Source of the DNA: Taiwanofungus camphoratus
Lineage: Eukaryota > Basidiomycota > Agaricomycetes > Polyporales > Taiwanofungaceae
DNA length: 64,000 bases
NCBI GenBank assembly: GCA_003999685.1
Contig: CP021222.1
Coordinates: forward strand, 2,852,001 to 2,916,000
Direction of reading: 5' to 3'
Part shown: positions 11,183-21,013 of the stretch, in pieces
How the letters are laid out: every line of letters begins with the position of its first letter
Position numbering within the stretch: position 1 is the stretch's first letter
Position numbers and translations under genes: made by a program
Notes under the pieces: generated by a model
Database searches by the model: none
Seen by the model: the letters and a program-made list of their open reading frames with translations, nothing else
Told to the model about the DNA's origin: nothing

Positions 11183-14100
11183 TTAGTGAGCTTCGGATGG
11201 ACTAGAGCCGGACTTAGGAGAGTAGGGATACGATCCTAGTTCTTCGTCATCGCCTTGGGTGGTAGTCAGCTCTAGTTCGCGAAGTCGCTCCGTCGACACG
11301 TCCAAGAGTTCGGTAGGAAGTTCGAGGGCTTTTCGCGCTAAGTAGGGGATGACTCGGAAGGCTGCCGTAGGCCTGTCGAGTACCGAACCATCCAATTCGC
11401 ATAGGATATAAGCACCACCTTTGTTCCTAGATACTACGAGTACTGGGCCGAGGTAGCGAGGTTGCATCTTCCGATTTAGGGACTTTTCTATCTGTGTGTT
11501 GCGAATTAGTACTAAATCGCCCTTTTCGAAGTTGAAATCGTGGATGGAGTGCTTATGCTTCTCTTCGAATCGCAGAGAAGCTTGTCTTCGCGCTTCGTAG
11601 ACCTTCGAATGTAGTTCCGCTATCTGAGTCACCCGCTTTTGCAATGCGATAGCTCGACGTGCGATAAGATCAGTCGTGGATAGCATAGAAGACGGAGGAG
11701 GAAGGATATAGGTGGCCTCTACGACGTCCAAAGGGATAACAGGGTGGGTGCCAGTGACCGCGAAATAGGGCGAACATCCCATGCGCTTTCGAGTCGTGAT
11801 CCTTTCGGACCAGAAGACTGAGTACGTTGCCTGAGACCATTTAGACTCTTCGCCATCCACGGCCTTGAATAGAGCCTGCCTAACATCGAAGTGAGGCCTC
11901 TCCACCAGTCCGTTGGCACGCGAATTGTATCCGCTAATTCGGATATGTCGTAGCTGGTACTTCTTCGCTATGTAGTTCGTGGCTTTTACGAAGGGAGCGC
12001 CGTTGTCCGTGACTATCTCCGATAGCGCACCCCACCTACAAACAAAGTCTTCGAAGAGCCATTCTGCCAAAGCTTTAGCCGTCTCCTTGCGAAGCATCCG
12101 AAATTCGGGGTACTGGGTTAGAGAACACCGGCCTTGCACCAAGTACCTAAATCCGTTAGAAGGGGGCATATGCATGGTATCTATATGAACCTTTGCGAAG
12201 ATCGGAGCGGGCGTAGCGACCGTAGGAGGGATTAGGATCTGCCGCACTTGGCGAATCTGGCATAGGTGGCAGCTTCGAACATACCAGGCAATGTCGATAT
12301 GATGGTAGGGCCACCAAAACCGCTCTGAAATCAGCACCTTCGTAGCGTGTATTCCTCGATGCGCGACTGCATCGTGACATTCTCGGAGGATTCGTAGACG
12401 ATCTGCCTGCTTAACAACTAGTTTGTGAGCTCCTTGTGGATCTTTGCGCCATAGTATGTCCTCATCGAGAAAGAATAGAAGACAGTATTTTACGAAACCT
12501 TCGTATTCTGAATCCGATAGGTTGGCAGGTCTCGTGAGGCTTCGTAGGAATTTTGCTACTAAGTCAAGTCTTGCGTCAGCTTCCTTGGCCATTTCGGATC
12601 TTGGGACGCTATCGTAGCTCTCCTCCTCCCTATTGAAACCTTGGCTGTCCTCAGCCAACTCGGAGGCGAAGGTTGGAGCTATCGGAGGTGTGGGGGTTGT
12701 GATAGGAATGTTAGAGGTGAATTCGTAAGGGAATAGGGTAGAAATCGATGGTATAGGATGGGAAGGGGGGGCTTGGATGTGATGTAGAAACGAGTGCATT
12801 TTGTCTATCCAGTCTTCGAAGTCTTCTTCGCTGCTCTCTTCTTGATCTCCTGGCTGGGGGGTTCGTCTTGATAGTCCATCTGGTCCATGCATCGTACCTG
12901 GTACATGTACTAGGGTGAAATGGAAGGTTAGAATCGATATGATCCAGCGATTTATACTCGCGCTGGGTGCGATGTCCGGATTTTGCAACATCCCTTTGAT
13001 ATAGCGTGCGTCCACTTCCACTATAAGGTTCCTAACTCCGATTAGGTAGATTCGTAGTATGCGAAGTGCTCGAAACAATCCGTAGATCTCTAACTTCGGT
13101 TGCGAGAACCTCCGCTCGCGATCATTTAGGGTGATGGATCCGAAACGATTGTAGAATCGGACTTTAGGGTTGTCCTCATCGCATTGGCAAAGGTGATAGC
13201 CAACTGCAATATAGGAGGTGTCAACCGCTAAGATCACGGGCGCACCTGATGAATAGTTAATGGATCGGAGAGCTGGAGAGGACAGCAAAGCATCCTTAAG
13301 GTCCTCCTGCGCTGCGATTTGCGCTGGACCAAATTCGAAGGGTACCGCCTTTCGCGTTAGGCGTACTAAGGCATCTGCACGATGCGCGAAGTTTCGGATG
13401 AAGATACGGACCACTCCAATGGTTCCTAAAAAGGCTCGAACGTCAGATAGGGTCGCACAAGGTCCCCAGTTGCGTATGGCTGCAACACGAGACTCGTCCG
13501 GTAGGCGACCTTCTGGAGTACACCGATGCCCTACAACGGTGATTTCGCGGGCAATTAGAATGCTTTTAACTCCAGAAAAGGTACCTCCTGCGTAGCACAT
13601 GCGTGTGACTATCCTATTGAGGTTCGTAAAATGTTCCCAAACAAACTTTCGAATGCCTGGGTTCTCCGAAATAGGTACGAGATCGTACGAACTTTCAGGG
13701 CCTTTGACCGGAACATCGTCGATATAGGGGACTGTTAGGTGAGGAATTTCGGGCTGTAGGATGTGCATAACATCATCGTGGAAGATAGGGACCGAGTTGG
13801 TCCATCCCATAGGTAGAGTGACCAATCTCATAGCTCCGAAAGGTGTTTGAAATGTCGTAAGATCGCGCGAAGTCTCCGCTATCAAGCGTTCATCATAGCC
13901 TACATATAGATCCAACATAGCACCACAAGGTCGTCCTCCGAACTGTTCTGCGAGGTGTTCGGGAGTCGGGGGAACGCCTGAGTGTTGAATCGTGACAGCG
14001 TTTAGGGGTTCCAGACTATGTACGAGACGTAGGGACTTTCCGTCTTTCTTCACCACACAAAACCATCGTGAACGATAGGAAGAATTCGAAGGTTCGTAGA

Positions 14101-15037
14101 CCCCCGCTGCGATCTTCTTTTTGATTATTGCGCACACTTCGTTGTAGATTCCGGGTGGGATAGGAATGTTCTTTTGTACCCATGGCGTGTGCGGTACTAC
14201 CGGAAAGTCGATAGGAGGGAAGTATTCCGGCTTGAAGCACCCCCTTTCGGAGTCATTCCAAGCGAACGCATCAGCGTGTAGGGTCATAAAATGATGTAGT
14301 AGGTCCCTCTCTGCTGGTTGTAGGAAGTCTCCACTGTGTAGCTTGTCCGTGAGATCGTGCCGTTCTTGCGTATATCGCGAAGTAGGTTCGAAAGGTGGTG
14401 GAGTCGGTGATAGGGTAGGCATCGTCGCTAAAGGGTCGCCTTTAATTTCGCGAATGATTCGGAATCGTTCGTCCAAAGCTCCCAGAATAGGGCGAGTCTT
14501 CAGCGCTACAGGCTTGTACTTCTTTTTCGATGCTGCAAATGTAGGAATAGGGGAAGAATCTGACAACTTAGGAAGGGATACCATCGGATTAGGAGCAAGG
14601 GAGGGTCTTCGGGCTGACTTTGTGACCTTCGTAGCGTTCCTGGGACCTGGAATGGGGATAGAGGATATGTCTTTAGAGGCGGAAAGCGAAAGCATAGGGA
14701 GAGAATTCGGATTATCGTGTGAAAGGGAGGGAGCCTCGGGCGGTGTTGCTGCTGCTAGAAAGCCAGATAGCCACCTAGTATGATCAGCAGGACCTTCCGA
14801 GACTTTCGAAGTTTCGCTAAAATAGAGAGACTGCAGATAGCTAGACACAGAGTTAGAGACTGATAGATAGAGCGCAGGAACAGAATTGTTATCTGCTGCA
14901 TTTACAGCAGCGAAAGACACGATTTTAGGGGTATCGGATTCATACTCAACGACCAGGGCGACCTCTCCTTGATTTCTCAAATCCTCGAAATCTAAAAACC
15001 CGATCGTAAATGATTCGAAGAGTTCGCGTGGGGGCAA
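11183..15037 (-). CDS. Gypsy pol reading frame (RT, RNase H, integrase)
   Basis: Open frame of 1284 codons. After an N-terminal linker of about 280 residues comes reverse transcriptase with the catalytic YIDD box (VPYIDDVPVKG), an RNase H region (ILAVDTS, and VEVDARYIKG), an HHCC integrase zinc domain (HDAVAHRGIHA, then CHLC), and the integrase core with HIDTMHM, VTDNGAPF and the NGLVERPH glutamate. A C-terminal GPF-like/SH3-like integrase tail follows. This domain order defines Ty3/Gypsy. The frame also spans a second polypurine module (12622-12658). Confidence 0.9.
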   Translation of the reverse strand: MPPRELFESFTIGFLDFEDLRNQGEVALVVEYESDTPKIVSFAAVNAADNNSVPALYLSVSNSVSSYLQSLYFSETSKVSEGPADHTRWLSGFLAAATPPEAPSLSHDNPNSLPMLSLSASKDISSIPIPGPRNATKVTKSARRPSLAPNPMVSLPKLSDSSPIPTFAASKKKYKPVALKTRPILGALDERFRIIREIKGDPLATMPTLSPTPPPFEPTSRYTQERHDLTDKLHSGDFLQPAERDLLHHFMTLHADAFAWNDSERGCFKPEYFPPIDFPVVPHTPWVQKNIPIPPGIYNEVCAIIKKKIAAGVYEPSNSSYRSRWFCVVKKDGKSLRLVHSLEPLNAVTIQHSGVPPTPEHLAEQFGGRPCGAMLDLYVGYDERLIAETSRDLTTFQTPFGAMRLVTLPMGWTNSVPIFHDDVMHILQPEIPHLTVPYIDDVPVKGPESSYDLVPISENPGIRKFVWEHFTNLNRIVTRMCYAGGTFSGVKSILIAREITVVGHRCTPEGRLPDESRVAAIRNWGPCATLSDVRAFLGTIGVVRIFIRNFAHRADALVRLTRKAVPFEFGPAQIAAQEDLKDALLSSPALRSINYSSGAPVILAVDTSYIAVGYHLCQCDEDNPKVRFYNRFGSITLNDRERRFSQPKLEIYGLFRALRILRIYLIGVRNLIVEVDARYIKGMLQNPDIAPSASINRWIISILTFHFTLVHVPGTMHGPDGLSRRTPQPGDQEESSEEDFEDWIDKMHSFLHHIQAPPSHPIPSISTLFPYEFTSNIPITTPTPPIAPTFASELAEDSQGFNREEESYDSVPRSEMAKEADARLDLVAKFLRSLTRPANLSDSEYEGFVKYCLLFFLDEDILWRKDPQGAHKLVVKQADRLRILRECHDAVAHRGIHATKVLISERFWWPYHHIDIAWYVRSCHLCQIRQVRQILIPPTVATPAPIFAKVHIDTMHMPPSNGFRYLVQGRCSLTQYPEFRMLRKETAKALAEWLFEDFVCRWGALSEIVTDNGAPFVKATNYIAKKYQLRHIRISGYNSRANGLVERPHFDVRQALFKAVDGEESKWSQATYSVFWSERITTRKRMGCSPYFAVTGTHPVIPLDVVEATYILPPPSSMLSTTDLIARRAIALQKRVTQIAELHSKVYEARRQASLRFEEKHKHSIHDFNFEKGDLVLIRNTQIEKSLNRKMQPRYLGPVLVVSRNKGGAYILCELDGSVLDRPTAAFRVIPYLARKALELPTELLDVSTERLRELELTTTQGDDEELGSYPYSPKSGSSPSEAH
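12622..12658 (-). promoter_or_regulatory. putative central polypurine tract with covarying hairpin
   Basis: Inside pol, the minus strand has TTGGCTG-AGGA-CAGCCAA, then a GGTTTCAATAGGGAGGAGG run that repeats the 3' polypurine module nearly base for base. Within the 7-bp stem two pairs differ from the 3' copy and both changes are compensated (C-G to T-A, A-T to G-C). A central plus-strand primer is known from lentiviruses and Ty1; its presence here is inferred from this duplication. Confidence 0.55.
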
Positions 15038-17904
15038 CTATGATGATGGGCTGGTAAGAACTTTTGACGTCCTCGAGGCATCGTAGGGATGGTCGCGACT
15101 TCGCTCGTGTTCGGGCATACGATCGTGATGGTCTGCTCCTCGTTTCCGAAGTTCTTAACCACACTCTCGGTTACCACATCGAAGGGTCGGCCTAGAAGGA
15201 TATCGTAGGAGGGATTGCGTATGACGTGCATCTGTAGGTACAACACGATGTCGCCTACTTGGAACGAGACATTTCGAACCAGTCCTAAGGAACGGTCAAT
15301 ACTGCCATTAGCAGACTGCATATTTAGCTGCACGGAAGGGTCGTAGATTAGCCCTAAGGCATGACAGACTTGCTCTGACATCGCAACCACTTGTGACCCA
15401 GGGTCCACGATGCATTCGATTCGCTCTTTGTTGTCGATTAGGGCTTCAATAGAACGGATAGAGTTCGAGTCGCGGGCTACTATGATTTCGGAGGGTTCTT
15501 CCTTTCCGGGTACGTGTCGTAAGTACGTTTCGTAGGGGTCTGGAATTATGGTCGAACCAGGGACAAGGGGTTCACCGTGGCACGATAGTTCGGAGGTTGC
15601 TAGCGTCGTTTTAGAAGTGAGATCGTCTGAGAGTTCCGTAATTTGAGCCATATGAGTAGCTTTAGGATCCATAGGCACACGTTTAGGGGTGATAGCTTCG
15701 CGATATCGCACACGAACATCCGGGGATATAGATAGTAGCTCCTCGGGCGTTAGTGTAACCACTGGTGTTCTCATAGATCGCGCGAATATTTCCTCTGTAA
15801 GCTTCTCCTGATGAACCGGTGTGATCGTCTTATAGGCCATGTCCTTGCCTTTGTCTGCTGTAGGCTTCGGAGCTGCTGCGAAATTTCGAAGATTCGGAGG
15901 TGCGTAAGTAGCATCTCGAGCATTAGCGAAAGGATGTACTGGTGGAGTGGGCGGTGGCATGGCTGCCTGTGATACGGGTTGGGCTGGTACGTTAGGTGTA
16001 GACGAGGCATGCTCCGATGAGTTCGTGGGTGGATCGGACGCATTCGCAGGCTTCGGAGGCGAAGGTGCTGAATTAGAAGGATAATTGGATCGCCTTAGAA
16101 TGGTAGGAGGGGTCTGGTTCTGCGTCTCTGCCACTGGGGCATCTTGGTTAGCAGGGGGATCCACTACCGGAGGTGCGTTGGCTATGGGTGGGTTTCTAGG
16201 ATCAGACTGCGCGTTAGGAGCACCCTGCCTTCTGCGCTGGGGTACTTCCACACCATCGAAGACTTCGCGACGTCTCCGAAGTTGGTAAATCTCGTGTTCT
16301 AAAGCGGCTATACGATCCTCGGCGGATAGTGAGAATGCGGGCACATTTAGGCGATTGTCGATTTTGAATAGGAGCTGTGGGGAGGAATTCGTGCCATTTC
16401 GTCGATGATATTCGTAAAGCCTATCGCGAATCGTACGTCCTGGGATCGTTCTGGGTACGAAATTTCCATTTGGCAGCACTATCTTTCCATCTGGGTTGCG
16501 CTTGCACTTGCCATCCTTGATGTCTTGCTCAATGTGCTTGCAACACCTAGTGCAGCAGTCCAAGTCCCCGCAATAGTGACAGTACTGGCCTTCTACATGA
16601 GTGTGCTCGCCGCGCGAGCTGTCCAATCGAGGGGGTCGCTGGTTTGCAAGAACAGGAGCTAGCGCACTGGTTACGGACTTCGTGAGGATCTCTGCGAACG
16701 TCTGTAGATCCTCTATCTTTAGCGATGAGCCCCCCACGGGCATGGTAGTGGTCGAAGTAGTTACAGTCGTAGCAGAGGTAAGAGTCGTAGAAGTACCAAG
16801 GAGTACGAACTTTGCTGCGCTATGTAGCTGGTCCAAGGTGTAGGGATCATCGGGTAAGTGATCAGGGAACTTTAGCTGTAACCTAGTAGACACGCGAGCC
16901 CATAGCGAAGGCTGGAAGGCCCTCGCGAAAGCACGGCTTTGCTCGATAGTAGACAACCTATTTTTCGAGATTAGATACTTCGTGATGGCATAAAACTCAC
17001 GATAGAAGCTTCCTAAGTCTGCCGCATTGTTGATTCCAATTCTAGCACGTTCTCCTATCAACTGATCCAAGTCGGACATAGACCACATTCTATCGTCCTC
17101 TGTGCCTGGGTAGAGGCTTCTAATCTCCTTCTTGAAGTCTTCGTAGGTCTTCGTGACATCGGAACACTCAGGGAGGGACTCCCATAGGTCCGAAACATCG
17201 ATAGGAGGGTAGCGAGTAGTCCAGTGTTTCTTCGTTGCCTCATCCGCTATCTGGCAGCGGACAAAAAGTGACTCTAAGTCCTGGAAATACCTTCGGATGG
17301 TCCTAGGCTGGTCAGGATCGAAGGTGGGGGATGTACGATCTCCTCGAGGTGGCATGAGTGGAGGTGCGTTCATGGTTGACACAGAAATAGGATTTAGGGG
17401 ATTAGCTAAAGTGGGTGCGGTCAAAGATGGGTTCGAAGCTGAGTTGATGCTAGCTGAAGAGGATGGGGTCGTAGAAGCGTCGGAAAGTGTAATAGAAGGA
17501 ATCGGAGGGGAATGCGAAGTTGATGGGAGCGTAGAGGATAGCTGAGGGGATTCCGGTAAATGGACTAAGATAGGGTCAGACGCTGAAGAAGGACCGCTTC
17601 CTTCGGAGGTGTTAGGAAGCTCAGGGGACGTGGACTGAGGTTCGAAGTCCTCAATTGGTGAGTCTTCGGACGTGGTAAGCGTGTCTAGAGACCCTTCGAA
17701 AAGAGCCTCGAAGTCGGGGGTCGATTCGGAAGATTCGAGTGTAGAAATGATATCGGAGGGGATAGTCGTAGGTGTTCGCGAAGAGGTGCTTCGTGGAAGG
17801 CCTGCTTGAGTATAGTAACGATAGCCGACCTGAAAGAACTCGGATAGTAACTGATCGCTGTTTCTCGGAGAGGACTGGTTAGACGTAGGATGATCTGAAG
17901 GCAA
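14992..17904 (-). CDS. Gypsy gag-protease reading frame
   Basis: A long open frame of about 970 codons in the young Gypsy element. The N-terminal part is serine/proline-rich, followed by a gag-like helical region, a cysteine/histidine cluster (CHYCGDLDCCTRCC) in nucleocapsid position, a long proline-rich linker, and near the end a retropepsin-like segment with VDPGSQVVAMSEQV, the D-x-G active-site type. It overlaps the start of the pol frame by 46 bases in another frame, the arrangement in which Ty3/Gypsy elements use ribosomal frameshifting. Assigned by order and motifs; the cysteine cluster is not a standard CCHC knuckle. Confidence 0.8.
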   Translation of the reverse strand: MPSDHPTSNQSSPRNSDQLLSEFFQVGYRYYTQAGLPRSTSSRTPTTIPSDIISTLESSESTPDFEALFEGSLDTLTTSEDSPIEDFEPQSTSPELPNTSEGSGPSSASDPILVHLPESPQLSSTLPSTSHSPPIPSITLSDASTTPSSSASINSASNPSLTAPTLANPLNPISVSTMNAPPLMPPRGDRTSPTFDPDQPRTIRRYFQDLESLFVRCQIADEATKKHWTTRYPPIDVSDLWESLPECSDVTKTYEDFKKEIRSLYPGTEDDRMWSMSDLDQLIGERARIGINNAADLGSFYREFYAITKYLISKNRLSTIEQSRAFARAFQPSLWARVSTRLQLKFPDHLPDDPYTLDQLHSAAKFVLLGTSTTLTSATTVTTSTTTMPVGGSSLKIEDLQTFAEILTKSVTSALAPVLANQRPPRLDSSRGEHTHVEGQYCHYCGDLDCCTRCCKHIEQDIKDGKCKRNPDGKIVLPNGNFVPRTIPGRTIRDRLYEYHRRNGTNSSPQLLFKIDNRLNVPAFSLSAEDRIAALEHEIYQLRRRREVFDGVEVPQRRRQGAPNAQSDPRNPPIANAPPVVDPPANQDAPVAETQNQTPPTILRRSNYPSNSAPSPPKPANASDPPTNSSEHASSTPNVPAQPVSQAAMPPPTPPVHPFANARDATYAPPNLRNFAAAPKPTADKGKDMAYKTITPVHQEKLTEEIFARSMRTPVVTLTPEELLSISPDVRVRYREAITPKRVPMDPKATHMAQITELSDDLTSKTTLATSELSCHGEPLVPGSTIIPDPYETYLRHVPGKEEPSEIIVARDSNSIRSIEALIDNKERIECIVDPGSQVVAMSEQVCHALGLIYDPSVQLNMQSANGSIDRSLGLVRNVSFQVGDIVLYLQMHVIRNPSYDILLGRPFDVVTESVVKNFGNEEQTITIVCPNTSEVATIPTMPRGRQKFLPAHHHSCPHANSSNHLRSGF

Positions 17905-17922
17905 TGAAATCTTGACTGCTCC

Positions 17923-17940
17923 CCCTCGCGGTGGGCTCCA
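17923..17940 (-). other. putative primer-binding site of the Gypsy element
   Basis: Four bases inside the 5' LTR, the minus strand reads TGGAGCCCACCGCGAGGG. It starts with TGG, as expected for pairing to a tRNA 3' CCA. The tRNA species was not identified. Confidence 0.55.
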
Positions 17941-17944
17941 GAAA

Positions 17945-19552
17945 TGATACGACCTAGGGGACCCTGGTACCTAGGGAGTGCTCCGCAACGTGGCTGGGGG
18001 TAGTGTGATAACTGTGAGGGTGTGAGGGTAGGAGCTACAACCTGTATGATACCGGGAAACCTGTATGTCTTGTTTTTGTAAGTAGGGGAGTAAGGGGTCA
18101 AGGGTCCTGCACAACAGGATCTTGTTCCTAAGTGCTATACTATCCCTAAGGCCTTGCGAGGCCCTCCGAAGTATGCGAAGTTCTTCGAGGTTTTGCGAAG
18201 CCCTTCGAAGTTTTAGCTAAATCGCGCGAGCTGACTTCGTAGATGCTGCGAAGTCCTTCTGGTTAGAGTTAGCTAAAGGGCGTAAGGTTTTTGGAGTTTG
18301 TTAGAGCGAAGTGGGCGAGGTTTGGCTAGCGTAGGAGACCTGTAGGAGAGGTCGGAGAGTTCGAGGGCGTAGAGAGATGTACTATAGCCTGTAACTAAGG
18401 CTATGGGAGGGTCGTAGGGCTATTCGTAGGACGTAGGGATAACGCAACGTGAGCCTAAGGGTATAACTAAGGCGGAGGCCCACCGGATAGGTGCTATAAA
18501 AGGTGCTGAAGGGTGCGAAGTCACGGCGACTTTCGTAGATGGTAGTGCGTAGTTCGGGAAGCGTAGACGTAGTTCGTAGCTATATCGCGAGCGTAGACGT
18601 AGTTCAAAGGTACTGAAACGAAGCTGGGGTGGAGACTTAGGGACCTTAGGACCGTTCCTAAGGTTGTACTCGCGGCGCTTTCCTGAGATCGGAGCTACAG
18701 GGGAACTGGTATTCCAAAGAGAGAAGCGTGCACTGAGGGGTCTCTCTCGTACATAGTAAACTACCTCTGACTAAATAGGGGAGCGTGAGGTGAACTAATC
18801 TTGCGCGAAGTGATCCTTACGAGTCCGAAATGTGTACTAAAACGCATGGACTCCGAAGTGAACACGAGGAGGATAGGAACTAATTAGGAACTGAAACAGG
18901 GGAACTACGTACGGTAGAAAGGTGACCAAGTTCATTCACGAGGGCGGGATGACTATCCGAGAGCAGCCATGCGCCGTGATCACCTATCTTAGTGGGCTAA
19001 GAGCGCACGAAGTCCTTAGCAGCGGGACTTGGCCTAATCGGGGCAGGAGGTGTCCTAAATGGGTGGAGGGTCATATGGGTACGTCCTAGGATGACCTTAT
19101 GGCATAGGATCGAGACCCATGGGGGTGCACAAGGCTTCCTAAGTCCAACTTCCGGAACTTCGGACCGTTTCGGAGCCTATCGGAGGTAGCTGCAATCACA
19201 AGAGCTAGGAGAGACTTAGCTAAGACTTCTTAGCTAAGCCCGGGAAGAGTGACGTAGTAGATAGGACCTAGATCCAATGGAACAGTATGGGAGGGCCGGC
19301 AGTGTCCGATAGTGGACTTAGCAGGAGTTAGGGACTTCGCGTCTAGCATTCGAAATCTCGTAGCACCTCGTGTGACTTTGCAAGACTTCGTAGGGTGTTA
19401 GGAGGGTTTAGGAAGGAGAGGGGGCGTTAGGAATATTATAGGAACCTATCCCTCCTGTCGTAGGCTGTAGGAGAGTCTTAGAGTGGTCGGTTGGGGGATT
19501 AGAAAGCTCCTAAAATCGCGATTCGGGGCCCAGGAGGCTACGGGACTCATCA
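17945..19552 (-). repeat. Gypsy 5' LTR
   Basis: 1608 bp, almost identical to the LTR at 7496-9103. Read on the minus strand it starts TGATGAGTCC and ends GTCGTATCA. Rich in CGAAG-type words on both strands, with no sign of CpG decay. It should contain the element's promoter; on the minus strand I do not see a convincing TATA box. Confidence 0.92.
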
Positions 19553-19558
19553 ACGCGT

Positions 19559-20538
19559 TGTTGTGAACTATAACACTCCAACCCCTACTGGGTACGACCT
19601 AGAGAAGCTGGAATGCTATAGAACTAGTTAGTGTGGAGGGGAGAGTCAGCAGCAAAGGGTTCCCGATCTCAAATGGGTCGAGAGACGTCTACGAAGGTCT
19701 TCGACGACCCTCTACGTGTGTCGCGACTGCTCGACGTAGCTTCGATGTGCTACTATGCTGTACTATACTAGGGAGAGGCTTAAACGTGAGAACTTAGCTG
19801 ATATACAGCCCTTCGAATTTCTGTAGAAGGCGGACTTGGGTTAGAGAGAGATGCTAGCGCAACCCTTCGATGTGGCTCGAAGGCGGGCGTAAGACTGAAC
19901 ACAACTTCTTCGACTGATGTCGAAGACAGACGAGACACAAGCCTTCAAGATACTGTAGAAGGCAGATAGTAGACGCAACTCTTTGAACGTAATCGAAGAC
20001 GGAAGGACGCAGTAGAACGCAGTAGGTGACTAAATCGAAGGTGCTCTTCTTGAGCTCTGCAGGATAGGGGAAAACTTCTCTGTTGTTCCGAGACACCATA
20101 CATCGCATTTATACTACTGTACTATAATGTAAGGCGCATCGGGAGTGGCATAGTACGAGTGGCATCCTAACTTCTTGCGTACTACGAATTATGGAGTGGC
20201 ATGAAATATACTAAGACAAGACCTGGGGCCGTAGCGTTATCGAGTACATCGAGTGGCGCATCGTAGCAAATCGAGCGATATCGGAGTGGCGAGACCGGTC
20301 ACGTGCAAGGACATTGAGTGGCAACTGCGTGTGGCGTATTGTGCGTAGAGGGATCGGTACACCGGAACATCGGACCGGAACTGGCGGAGTGGCGGTGGCG
20401 TGATTCGAGGCTATCAGAGAGTCCCGTGGTGGCTTTTCGGGCTGTATTGGACATGTTGAGTGGCGTCGAAGCCATGACTAAGGTCCTAGGGTCGAGTGAG
20501 GGCGCTCCGCGGGGCCTAGAAGGGCCTGGCGCCTATCA
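19559..20538. mobile_element. solo LTR of a second LTR-retrotransposon family
   Basis: 980 bp beginning TGTTGTGAAC and ending CGCCTATCA, flanked by GCGT on both sides (19555-19558, 20539-20542). The flanking LINE sequence joins cleanly when it is removed, which supports a single LTR-sized insertion. It is unlike the Gypsy LTR. Inside are five hairpin-like units (19810-20005) and at least eight GAGTGGC words (about 20140-20465). The Gypsy element landed within this solo LTR's left duplication, so the solo LTR is older. Confidence 0.65.
19810..20005. repeat. array of five degenerate hairpins in the solo LTR
   Basis: Five units at about 40-50 bp spacing, each with a CTTCRA-type arm, 8-10 bases, then a TCGAAG/TAGAAG arm followed by a short purine run (for example CCCTTCGATGTGGCTCGAAGG). 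The arms vary between units but still pair. Confidence 0.5.
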
Positions 20539-21013
20539 GCGTGCCACCTCCTTGTTGGACTTGCCAGCTGCCTTCAAGACCCACGTGCCCTTAGCCATGG
20601 TTCCATGCAGCGGTGGGGCGTCCTCGGTTACTTTCCATAACCGATGACCGCGATAGCTGGGATTGTCGACTAATGTCCCCCAGCGCTTTTTGACCCTTGC
20701 CTTGACGCGAGCAAGGGCCATTGATTGTGAGATGAATTCCGGTTGGGGATCATCCAATGCTTTCTTCGCGAGTTCATCAACGAACTCATTCTGAAAAATG
20801 CCTTTATGAGATGGAACCCAAAAAAGGACTATGCGTCGGCGTTCATCCGCATCCAGGAACGCTCGTATGTGTTGAGAAGCCATGACCGCCGCCATCTGCG
20901 ACGGCCCGACCTCCGGCTTGAAGATTCAGTCGAGTGCTGATTGGTTATCAGAACAGACTATAAGGGTAGTGATGTGGGCAGGGACATCACAGACCGCTTC
21001 ACGCAGCCCACGC

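Larger units (their letters stand above)
7496..19552 (-). mobile_element. Ty3/Gypsy LTR retrotransposon, looks whole
   Basis: About 12.06 kb, minus orientation, inserted into the LINE. LTRs of 1608 bp (7496-9103 and 17945-19552) begin TG and end CA, and I noticed only one difference between them, so the insertion is very recent. It is flanked by the 4-bp duplication ACGC (7492-7495, 19553-19556). Parts in element order: 5' LTR on the right, primer-binding site, a gag-protease reading frame, an RT-RNase H-integrase frame, a roughly 2-kb 3' region with an antisense reading frame, polypurine tract, 3' LTR on the left. The RT-RNase H-integrase order places it in Ty3/Gypsy. Both long frames look open and I count no obvious breaks. 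Related solo LTRs lie at 21014-24400. Confidence 0.93.
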
